DNA of 21,077 nucleotides, from NCBI GenBank assembly GCA_013329355.1, contig DUKK01000080.1, positions 1-21,077 on the forward strand, given 5' to 3'. Below, piece by piece: positions 13,499 to 19,409 of this stretch (position 1 is the first letter of the stretch; the number at the start of each line of letters is the position of its first letter). The notes under the pieces were generated by a model. That model saw only the letters and a list, made by a program, of their open reading frames with translations. It had not been told where the DNA came from and did no database searches. Made by a program: the position numbers and the translations under genes. The DNA is from Candidatus Poseidoniaceae archaeon. Lineage in GTDB: Archaea > Thermoplasmatota > Poseidoniia > Poseidoniales > Poseidoniaceae.

Positions 13499-14512
13499 AT
13501 GATAACTATGACAGATAAAGCGAAGTTAGAGTATATATGGCTAGATGGATACAAACCAACCCAAAGCATGCGCAGTAAAACGATGATTCGAAGTGACTTC
13601 GGCGGTACAGTGGCAGAATGCCCAATGTGGTCATTTGACGGTTCCTCGACCCTCCAGGCAGATGGTGGCGACTCAGATTGCCTGCTAAAACCAGTAGCAA
13701 TTTACCCAGACCCGGATAGAATCAATGGATACTTGGTAATGTGTGAGGTATTGAATGCAGATGGAACACCCCACGAGTCAAATGGCAGAGCAACCATTGA
13801 TGATGACGACGATGATTTTTGGTTTGGTTTCGAGCAGGAATATTTCTTATGGGACCCAGAGACAAAATTACCACTCGGTTTCCCAAGAGACCAAACCCCA
13901 CAAGGACAGTTCTACTGCTCCGTCGGTGGTGCTAACGCCTTTGGCCGAGAAATTATTGAAGACCATCTTAACCAATGCCTAGAAGCTGGATTAAATGTTG
14001 AAGGGATCAATGCTGAGGTAGCCGCAGGACAGTGGGAATACCAAATTTTCGCTAAGGGCGCGCGCGATGCGGGGGACCAAATTTGGGTTTCTCGATATCT
14101 AGCAGAGCGTAATGCAGAGAAGTACGGTCTAACCATTGATTGGCACCCTAAGCCGCTCGGCGATACCGACTGGAATGGTAGTGGAATGCACGCTAATTTT
14201 TCGAATACAGCAATGCGTGATTCTGGCGATGAAGCCGTATTCACTAAGATCTGTGAAGCATTTGGCAAGAATATCAAGGAGCACATAGATGTGTACGGTG
14301 CTGACAATGACATGAGATTGACCGGTAAGCACGAGACGCAGTCAATTCACGAGTTCTCCTATGGAGTATCTGACAGAGGGGCATCGATTAGAATTCCAAT
14401 CGGGACCATTGAAGATGGCTGGAAGGGTAGACTAGAGGATCGCCGACCCGCATCGAACGGCGACCCATACAAGATTGCGGCAGTGATTATAACGACTACC
14501 AAGTCGGCCTAA
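13499..14512 (+). CDS. glnA: Glutamine synthetase, type II (eukaryotic-like)
   Basis: The enzyme makes glutamine from glutamate, ammonia and ATP in the cytoplasm, the main entry point for ammonium. At 337 aa it has the length and motifs of GSII, not the ~450-aa GSI usual in archaea. The N-terminal beta-grasp has LEYIWLDG...RSKT (residues 10-27) and FDGSST (46-51). Catalytic-domain motifs are FGFEQEY (109-115), INAEVAAGQWEYQ (170-182), WNGSGMHANFS (225-235), RLTGKHET (273-280), RGASIRIP (293-300) and LEDRRPASNGDPY (312-324). All expected metal- and glutamate-binding stretches are intact. It stands alone behind its own TATA box, with no glnB, amtB or glutamate synthase in the window. A bacterial or eukaryotic source by ancient transfer is plausible but unproven. 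Confidence 0.96.
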   Translation: MITMTDKAKLEYIWLDGYKPTQSMRSKTMIRSDFGGTVAECPMWSFDGSSTLQADGGDSDCLLKPVAIYPDPDRINGYLVMCEVLNADGTPHESNGRATIDDDDDDFWFGFEQEYFLWDPETKLPLGFPRDQTPQGQFYCSVGGANAFGREIIEDHLNQCLEAGLNVEGINAEVAAGQWEYQIFAKGARDAGDQIWVSRYLAERNAEKYGLTIDWHPKPLGDTDWNGSGMHANFSNTAMRDSGDEAVFTKICEAFGKNIKEHIDVYGADNDMRLTGKHETQSIHEFSYGVSDRGASIRIPIGTIEDGWKGRLEDRRPASNGDPYKIAAVIITTTKSA

Positions 14513-14515
14513 TGC

Positions 14516-14523
14516 TTATTTTT
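14516..14523 (+). terminator. Possible T-tract terminator after glnA
   Basis: A TTATTTTT tract follows the glnA stop within 10 nt. Archaeal RNA polymerase often stops on T-runs. No clear hairpin precedes it. Confidence 0.25.
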
Positions 14524-14588
14524 GCCAACTTGATAACTTTCGGCTACCCATCAAAAGGGGTTCTCTAGGGCTTCGTATGTAGGAACGG

Positions 14589-14593
14589 TTAAA
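14589..14593 (+). promoter_or_regulatory. Possible TATA box for the polytopic membrane protein gene
   Basis: TTAAA is centred 26 nt before the ATG at 14617, the spacing seen for other genes of this window. Confidence 0.3.
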
Positions 14594-14616
14594 GGTCAAT
14601 TGTTTGATTTTCCCCT

Positions 14617-15309
14617 ATGGGGAGAGACCTAACACCATACATGCTTGCCGGGGGACCAATATTACTAATGGTAGCTTTTTTTAGCTGGCCACAGACTTCA
14701 GAGGTTGGGTCAGATGCGACCGATATTCTGTTCGCTGAAGACCGAATGCCATTAATGGTGATGCTTGCTGTAGCAACAATTGGCATCGTCGTAATGTTTG
14801 GTGGACTATACTTACTGGTTCAACAAATGAAGAAGAGTGCCGGCGAAATGCACCAGCAAATGCTCACAGTAGCAGGGATGTGTATAATCGCTGCCTTAGC
14901 CTTGTTTATGGCTGGGGTTGGTGGTAACGTAAATTCCATCAATGCCATAGACATTGACATAGATGCCGATGATGATTTGGCTTGGGAAAGTGAGGCTGAC
15001 CAATTGGTTTCTGTTCGAGGTTCTTGGGATGCTGCTAACTCGGGCTGGGCCATGATGCCAGTGATGTTGGGCATGGGCATGATACTTGTTGGCATGACGG
15101 CGTTCATGATGCAGAGACCATCTGGAACCGATTACATGTGGACCGCACTAATGCCAGTAGGTCTTGGTTTCAGCATGGCGCCTATACTCAATAATCCGTC
15201 ATATTTCGATATGATATTCCCAGTTACTATGTTAGTTCACATAGTCATTGGTGTTATGATGATAACGGGTAATCTCAATGCTCCAGGATCCACTGAGGCT
15301 GCAGAATAA
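14617..15309 (+). CDS. Polytopic membrane protein of unknown function
   Basis: The 230-aa protein has about six hydrophobic helices: roughly 8-24, 46-68, 83-103, 145-165, 174-192 and 197-217. It is rich in Met and Gly (PVMLGMGMILVGMTAFMM). An acidic loop between helices 3 and 4 (about 108-135, with DIDIDADDDLAWESEAD) could bind cations or face the cell exterior. No signal peptidase site, transporter signature or enzymatic motif is recognisable. It lies between glnA and the cyclophilin gene on the same strand, with spacers of 104 and 54 bp and probable separate promoters, so context says little. The coding call rests on length, membrane pattern and promoter spacing. Confidence 0.8.
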   Translation: MGRDLTPYMLAGGPILLMVAFFSWPQTSEVGSDATDILFAEDRMPLMVMLAVATIGIVVMFGGLYLLVQQMKKSAGEMHQQMLTVAGMCIIAALALFMAGVGGNVNSINAIDIDIDADDDLAWESEADQLVSVRGSWDAANSGWAMMPVMLGMGMILVGMTAFMMQRPSGTDYMWTALMPVGLGFSMAPILNNPSYFDMIFPVTMLVHIVIGVMMITGNLNAPGSTEAAE

Positions 15310-15333
15310 AGTGCTAGATAGATTTCTGTTACA

Positions 15334-15347
15334 GGTTAATAATAACC
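15334..15347 (+). promoter_or_regulatory. Palindrome over the probable TATA region of the cyclophilin gene
   Basis: GGTTA-ATAA-TAACC is a perfect inverted repeat with 5-bp arms. It coincides with the AT-rich stretch centred about 23 nt before the ATG at 15364. It may be the TATA element itself or an operator overlapping it. Confidence 0.3.
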
Positions 15348-15363
15348 TAGCCGTAGCACTGCC

Positions 15364-16086
15364 ATGAACGGAATGTTGAGTGTTAGTCGGCGCACCAAAT
15401 CAACCTGTATTGTTGGTCTACTATTGCTTATGGCATGGCTGCCAGGTTGTCTAGAAGCAGAGTCAGATTCTGCAGTAAATACTGGCGAACCCTCGCCGTT
15501 GTATGAAGGTGAAATAAGTACTGTAACTATGGAAATCGTTCATGCAGAATCGACCACGAATGCATCACTAACCTACACGATTGTAATTGAATTATATCAT
15601 ACTCAGGCACCCATCCATGCTGATAATTTCCGACGTCATACCCAATCAGCTATGTATGATAACGTAACCTTCCATCGCATTATCGATGATTTCATGATTC
15701 AGGGCGGCGACTTTGAAAATAACGACGGCAGTGGCGGCTATGCAGCACAGTGGTATGGTTATTGTGACGGTGAAGCAATGGATAACAGCACAGACTGTGG
15801 TGGCCAAACACTTTACACGCTGCCCGACGAAGCTGACAATGGGCTAAGGCACCTTCCCTGCATGGTATCGATGGCAAAGACAGGCCAACCAAATACTGGC
15901 GGTTCGCAATTTTTCATTATGCCGGACGACATTACTGAACATACATGGCTGAACGGTGCTCATACGGTTTTTGGTCAGGTAATTTCAGGGTGCGAACATG
16001 TAACAACGCTATCAGAGGTTGAAACCGATAATTATGATCGTCCAATAATACCTGTGACCATAATTAGCGCAACCGCATCTGCCTGA
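15364..16086 (+). CDS. Exported cyclophilin-type peptidyl-prolyl cis-trans isomerase lipoprotein
   Basis: The enzyme isomerises X-Pro peptide bonds and assists folding of proteins outside the membrane. A lipoprotein signal ends at LPGC (Cys29), so the 240-aa product is probably lipid-anchored on the outer face. The cyclophilin domain spans about 52-237. It has the catalytic Arg105 in VTFHRII, FMIQGGDF (110-117), the segment GGSQFFI (179-185), and TWLNGAHTVFGQV (194-206) with the Trp and His typical of cyclophilin A. An insert rich in Cys, Asp and Gly (about 120-150) might form a disulphide. It is convergent with the small winged-helix gene, with a 2-bp gap. In-frame ATGs at 15364 and 15373 are both possible starts. 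Confidence 0.94.
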   Translation: MNGMLSVSRRTKSTCIVGLLLLMAWLPGCLEAESDSAVNTGEPSPLYEGEISTVTMEIVHAESTTNASLTYTIVIELYHTQAPIHADNFRRHTQSAMYDNVTFHRIIDDFMIQGGDFENNDGSGGYAAQWYGYCDGEAMDNSTDCGGQTLYTLPDEADNGLRHLPCMVSMAKTGQPNTGGSQFFIMPDDITEHTWLNGAHTVFGQVISGCEHVTTLSEVETDNYDRPIIPVTIISATASA

Positions 16087-16088
16087 GT

Positions 16089-16334
16089 TTAATCGACTGA
16101 GAATGACCATACAGAGTGTATTTCTCCATCGACAATTCTCTCTCCGGATTTGGTAACAAATGGCGATCGGATTAACGCGCGCTGAATAATGTGGGCCCTC
16201 ACTTCTCTACCAGCGCTAGTCAATGCGCCGACGATTTCTCGTATTGTCGCCGGCCCGTTCTTTCTGAGCCATGCGACGATCCATTCAGCCTGTTGTTGGT
16301 TATTGCGACGCTCCTCACTCCACCGTCGCCGCAT
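16089..16334 (-). CDS. Small winged-helix-like protein
   Basis: The 81-aa basic protein looks like a single winged helix. Helix 1 is QQQAEWIVAWLRKNG (about 13-27) and helix 2 is ATIREIVGALTSAG (29-42). The recognition helix is probably REVRAHIIQRALIRS (43-57). A beta-wing follows with FVTKSGERIVDGEIHSVWSF (59-78). Such proteins usually bind DNA. It is convergent with the cyclophilin gene and divergent from nei, 52 bp apart, so regulation of nei is conceivable but untested. I do not recognise a named family. Confidence 0.7.
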   Translation of the reverse strand: MRRRWSEERRNNQQQAEWIVAWLRKNGPATIREIVGALTSAGREVRAHIIQRALIRSPFVTKSGERIVDGEIHSVWSFSVD

Positions 16335-16357
16335 AAAATATTGTCAACAAACATCTG

Positions 16358-16363
16358 TTTAAA
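16358..16363 (+). promoter_or_regulatory. TATA-like box for the nei gene
   Basis: TTTAAA is centred about 26 nt upstream of the ATG at 16387, the same element and nearly the same spacing as before the LX gene. Confidence 0.4.
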
Positions 16364-16386
16364 CCCAAGCCGCATTAGCCAGCAAC

Positions 16387-17205
16387 ATGCCTGAAGGACC
16401 AGAGATACATCGGGCTGCGAATCGGATTGCCAAAGCATTGGTTGGAAAAACCCTTAATCAGGTGGAGTTTCACTACAAAACAGTAGAAGGCTTGGAGCAT
16501 TACTTTCTTAACAAAGAGGTTGAATATGTCAAAGCACGTTCAAAGGGGCTGCTAATTTCGGTCGGCGATTATGTGATGTATAGCCATAATCAGTTATACG
16601 GTCGTTGGACTGTTAATCGTGCGACAACCAAGCCGAAACCAACAAACAGATCGCTTAGAGTATTATTAGGCAACGACAAAAATATCGCTCGATTGTGGTC
16701 GGCAACTGATATTGAAATTCTTGAACCGTGGGAGCTCGTAGGTCATCCGTATTTGGCAAAACTGGGCCCCGATGTCGCAGATTTAGAAGTAAGGTACGAG
16801 GATGTTTTGGCTCAAATCTCCAGCCCAAAATTCGCTAGACGGCAACTAAGCGGACTGCTACTAGACCAAGGCTTCTTAGCGGGCGTGGGGAATTATTTGC
16901 GCAGTGAGATTTTATTCTCCGCTGGCATAAGCCCTTACCGCAAGACCGGCTCATTAACTGAAGATGAGCGTGAAAAATTAGCAAAGTCCGCAATTGAAAT
17001 CACCGCTCTGGCTTATCATGAAAAAGGCGTTACAGTGCCGCAAGAACTGTACAAAACCCTGCGAGATAACGGTTTATCAAGATACCAAGCAAGGCATTAT
17101 GCATTTACCAGAGATGGTCTTGAATGTCATACTTGTGACTCACTGATTGTCCACACGCGGCTTTCTAGTCGACGATTGGATTATTGTCCAAAATGCCAGA
17201 TCTGA
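16387..17205 (+). CDS. nei: Endonuclease VIII-like DNA glycosylase/AP lyase (Fpg/Nei family)
   Basis: The enzyme removes oxidised bases and nicks the abasic site in base excision repair. The 272-aa sequence begins MPEGPEI, giving the catalytic N-terminal Pro2 and Glu3 after Met removal. Lys53 (ARSKG) matches the conserved lysine. The helix-two-turn-helix motif is LLLDQGFLAGVGNYLRSEIL (157-176), with Asn169. The C-terminal zinc finger uses Cys247, Cys250, Cys267 and Cys270, with the DNA-contacting Arg in LSSRRLD. MPEGPEIHRAA and the zinc-finger spacing favour Nei over Fpg (MutM). Fpg/Nei enzymes are mostly bacterial and eukaryotic, so acquisition by transfer is likely but inferred. The start is fixed by the required Pro2. 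Confidence 0.94.
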   Translation: MPEGPEIHRAANRIAKALVGKTLNQVEFHYKTVEGLEHYFLNKEVEYVKARSKGLLISVGDYVMYSHNQLYGRWTVNRATTKPKPTNRSLRVLLGNDKNIARLWSATDIEILEPWELVGHPYLAKLGPDVADLEVRYEDVLAQISSPKFARRQLSGLLLDQGFLAGVGNYLRSEILFSAGISPYRKTGSLTEDEREKLAKSAIEITALAYHEKGVTVPQELYKTLRDNGLSRYQARHYAFTRDGLECHTCDSLIVHTRLSSRRLDYCPKCQI

Positions 17206-17223
17206 GATTATGTAGATAATTTT

Positions 17224-17228
17224 GGAGG
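17224..17228 (+). promoter_or_regulatory. Strong Shine-Dalgarno sequence before the 29-aa ORF
   Basis: GGAGG lies 7 nt before the ATG at 17236. Most promoter-proximal genes in this window appear leaderless, so a perfect Shine-Dalgarno in front of a tiny ORF supports its translation, probably from the nei transcript. Confidence 0.6.
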
Positions 17229-17235
17229 CGACGTA

Positions 17236-17325
17236 ATGCCAGTTTTTACTATAGTAGTTGTCGCCCACGTAATAATCTCGTTAACGACAATGCTTCTGCT
17301 CATGATTACAATAAGTCGGGATTAA
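17236..17325 (+). CDS. 29-aa single-helix membrane microprotein
   Basis: A short ORF (MPVFTIVVVAHVIISLTTML to ITISRD, 29 residues) begins 30 nt after the nei stop. Almost the whole peptide is one hydrophobic helix (about 3-25), ending in the polar ISRD. The GGAGG ribosome binding site at ideal spacing makes it more credible than a random ORF. It is in the orientation of nei and convergent with the methyltransferase gene. No homologue or function is known to me; small single-helix proteins often modulate larger membrane complexes. Confidence 0.55.
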   Translation: MPVFTIVVVAHVIISLTTMLLLMITISRD

Positions 17326-17393
17326 TTGGTATAAATTATCCACCAATCTTGAATTGACTGTTTTGGTATTAGTCTGATATCGCGTGGCAGTTA

Positions 17394-18644
17394 TTACAAG
17401 GTCTCATTAGAGCTATTTTTGAACAAGACGATTCGATGAGTGTTGGTGCCTTTTTGTGCATTTATGACTCCCCATGCGTTAGCAGTTTTAGTGAATTGTT
17501 GCTGGTTAATCATTATGATAATTGGCTCTAAACCTGCTCTAACCCCGCATCGAAGGACATGTTCCTCGAGTAATATCTCCCCTCCTCTAACTTCTCCAAC
17601 CTCAAAGGCAATGTAACCTCCTGGAATGACAATCCGCTTCAAGTCACATAATACATCAGTCATGCTTTTCTCCCATTCAGTAATTTTCCTGTGTTGGCTA
17701 ATGTTGATGTTTCCTGAGTCAACGCCAATGAACCAGCATCGCAACCAGTTATCGCCTTGATAATCAACTACATCCAAAAATGGTGGTGAGGTTACAACTA
17801 ACACCGCAGAATCGTTAGGCATTTCCGAAACCTTTCTGGAATCTGCAGTTGACAGGATTCCACGCGTAGTATCTGTTTTCTGGCCAATCTCAGCCCTATT
17901 CCAATCCTTAAGCAGCGACCTTGATTTCTTCAATATCCTCGGTTTTATCGCTCTATATTCAGGGATTTGATTTCGCTTTTCGTTGATTTTTATTTGCCGT
18001 TTTATGCTTACAGCCTGGTTTGGCGGCAGAGAATAGACCGAAAAGAATCCGGCCGAATGTCCCGTTAGGCGGTTGATAGCCACCATTCTAATCCACGCGT
18101 CAATGTTATCAATAGTCTGATTTTCTTCTTTGCGCAGTAAATATTCCTTCAACGCAATGATTTCGCGTAATGTATCCTTGTGATAGAAGTGCAATAAATC
18201 ATCGTAGACTTCAATCGTTTTGGACAGGTCAATACTGTCTAGACGTTCAGCAATCTGTTCGATGGTTGGAGGATTTAGTCGCGGTGCTAGTAGAACTTGA
18301 CTTAGGGGGTTGATGTCATTGCCCATGGGCCTTCGATTCATCAATCGAGCCTGAAGAGGAGTCGTACCTCTACCCATAAATGGATCATATACTCCATCAC
18401 CAGGTTTACTTAAACGACTGATAAAAAATTCCGGCAACTGTGCCTTAAAACAAGCCCGGTATGAGATTTCGTGCAGCGAGTTGGCCTGTCTTTGACCACT
18501 GGTCCAATATTCGTTGACAGCCTTCACAGTGAGCCCTTTTCGGCCATTAACATCCCATTCAAATGGAGTTAAAACCGTGGTTTTCCCAAAATCGTCAAAA
18601 CTGATAATTTCCTCAACAAAATCATCATGTGACCGAAAAACCAT
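17394..18644 (-). CDS. Solitary DNA methyltransferase (TSPPF type)
   Basis: The 416-aa protein is an S-adenosylmethionine-dependent DNA amino-methyltransferase, adenine-N6 or cytosine-N4. The SAM motif YDPFMGRGTTPLQA lies at 86-99, with GNDINP at 108-113. The catalytic motif TSPPFLDVVDYQ is at 285-296, after a long helical region that may hold target recognition. The C-terminal part (INQQQF, FTKTANAWGV, GTNTHRIVLF) matches a pattern I recall from this family. The frame stays open upstream to 18830, but that would read through the tRNA-Leu gene. The ATG at 18644 (MVFRSHDD) lies 49 bp after the tRNA 3' end and is the real start. No restriction endonuclease is adjacent, so it is probably an orphan used for epigenetic marking or self-protection. 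The recognition sequence cannot be read. Confidence 0.9.
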   Translation of the reverse strand: MVFRSHDDFVEEIISFDDFGKTTVLTPFEWDVNGRKGLTVKAVNEYWTSGQRQANSLHEISYRACFKAQLPEFFISRLSKPGDGVYDPFMGRGTTPLQARLMNRRPMGNDINPLSQVLLAPRLNPPTIEQIAERLDSIDLSKTIEVYDDLLHFYHKDTLREIIALKEYLLRKEENQTIDNIDAWIRMVAINRLTGHSAGFFSVYSLPPNQAVSIKRQIKINEKRNQIPEYRAIKPRILKKSRSLLKDWNRAEIGQKTDTTRGILSTADSRKVSEMPNDSAVLVVTSPPFLDVVDYQGDNWLRCWFIGVDSGNINISQHRKITEWEKSMTDVLCDLKRIVIPGGYIAFEVGEVRGGEILLEEHVLRCGVRAGLEPIIIMINQQQFTKTANAWGVINAQKGTNTHRIVLFKNSSNETL

Positions 18645-18692
18645 TGTTATCACTTCGACAGTGCTAAGACAGCATAAGCGGTACTTAGTCAA

Positions 18693-18779
18693 TGGTGCAG
18701 GAGGCAGGATTCGAACCTGCGAACCGTTACGGACTGGGACCTCATCCCAGCGCCTTTGACCAAGCTGGGCGACTCCTGC
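18693..18779 (-). tRNA. tRNA-Leu(GAG)
   Basis: A complete class II tRNA reads on the minus strand. The acceptor stem is GCAGGAG/CTCCTGC (7 bp, all Watson-Crick). The D-arm is GCC/GGC with GG in the loop. The anticodon stem is CTGGG/CCCAG around loop ATGAGGT, with anticodon GAG complementary to 18741-18743. A long variable arm (TCCGTAACGG) marks Leu/Ser, and the T-arm is GCAGG-TTCGAAT-CCTGC. Discriminator A73 fits Leu. CCA is encoded in the genome (18693-18695). No intron is seen. It reads the codons CUC and CUU. Confidence 0.95.
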
Positions 18780-18804
18780 AGTAGCCCAAACGGATTCACT
18801 CGCG

Positions 18805-18810
18805 TATATC
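18805..18810 (-). promoter_or_regulatory. TATA box of the tRNA-Leu gene
   Basis: GATATA on the minus strand is centred about 28 nt upstream of the tRNA 5' end at 18779, as expected for an archaeal tRNA promoter. It shows this stretch is promoter rather than the start of the methyltransferase. Confidence 0.5.
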
Positions 18811-18852
18811 AACACATCCGAGGATGTCAAAGCTACTAGTTTCGCTAAAACT

Positions 18853-19344
18853 TCAATCTAGGTCAGCGCCATTCATCAATAGTGGCAGTGCGACTACAGC
18901 GCTGCAACAAATAGCCTGCAATCCCGCAGAGATTAGACCAAATCCAGCCACTGCTTCGCCAAGACTCTCGTCAAGTTCACTCAGAGCAGAGGCAATCACC
19001 AAAGATATAATCACGGTGCTTAATACACCAACTCCAACTGCACCAAAGCCCCACCATACTCCAGATCTTCGATACTGGAATAACAGGATACCAGCATAAA
19101 CGAACATGCCGTTACTCGCAACAGCTAATAGGGTCAGTAAGTAGTAAAGGGTAACTAGCCCGCCATCGAGGTCACCTAAATCCGCAGTAAAGTTCAGCCC
19201 GTTGAGTACGACTCCAATGCCACCGAGGACAATTGCGATTATACCGAAAACTTTTGGCCCACCGCTTTTATTTTGTACGATTATTACTTGTTGTCCTATT
19301 CCTGGAGCAACTTGCCCCATCATTTGTGCGTCTTGTGGTTGCAT
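18853..19344 (-). CDS. Four-helix membrane protein of unknown function
   Basis: The 163-aa protein has a polar Gln/Met-rich N-terminus (about 1-30), then four hydrophobic segments: roughly 32-50 (VFGIIAIVLGGIGVVLNGL), 64-90, 96-120 and 133-156. An acidic loop (ADLGDLDGG) separates helices 1 and 2, and LSELDESLG separates 3 and 4. This resembles small DUF4190/DUF4064-like four-helix proteins in general style, but I cannot name the family. A TTTATAA element at 19367-19373 is centred 26 nt upstream of the ATG and supports the start. The gene lies 65 bp downstream of the HerA-like gene on the same strand. Confidence 0.75.
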   Translation of the reverse strand: MQPQDAQMMGQVAPGIGQQVIIVQNKSGGPKVFGIIAIVLGGIGVVLNGLNFTADLGDLDGGLVTLYYLLTLLAVASNGMFVYAGILLFQYRRSGVWWGFGAVGVGVLSTVIISLVIASALSELDESLGEAVAGFGLISAGLQAICCSAVVALPLLMNGADLD

Positions 19345-19366
19345 AAGGTCGTCTATGCTTATCTAG

Positions 19367-19373
19367 TTTATAA
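19367..19373 (-). promoter_or_regulatory. TATA box for the four-helix membrane protein gene
   Basis: Minus-strand TTATAAA is centred about 26 nt from the ATG at 19344. The gene therefore probably has its own leaderless transcript, separate from the HerA-like gene. Confidence 0.5.
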
Positions 19374-19409
19374 GTGAACAGCCTGTAAATATATTTCAAA
19401 GTGGCTTAA

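Noticed and set aside
13912..14313. 133-aa minus-strand ORF inside glnA
   Set aside because: It is antisense to a full-length GSII with intact motifs and has no recognisable features of its own.
18645..18830. N-terminal extension of the methyltransferase (62 extra residues)
   Set aside because: It reads straight through the tRNA-Leu gene and its TATA box, giving the typical spurious AQLGQRRW...VRILPPAP translation. The ATG at 18644 is used instead.
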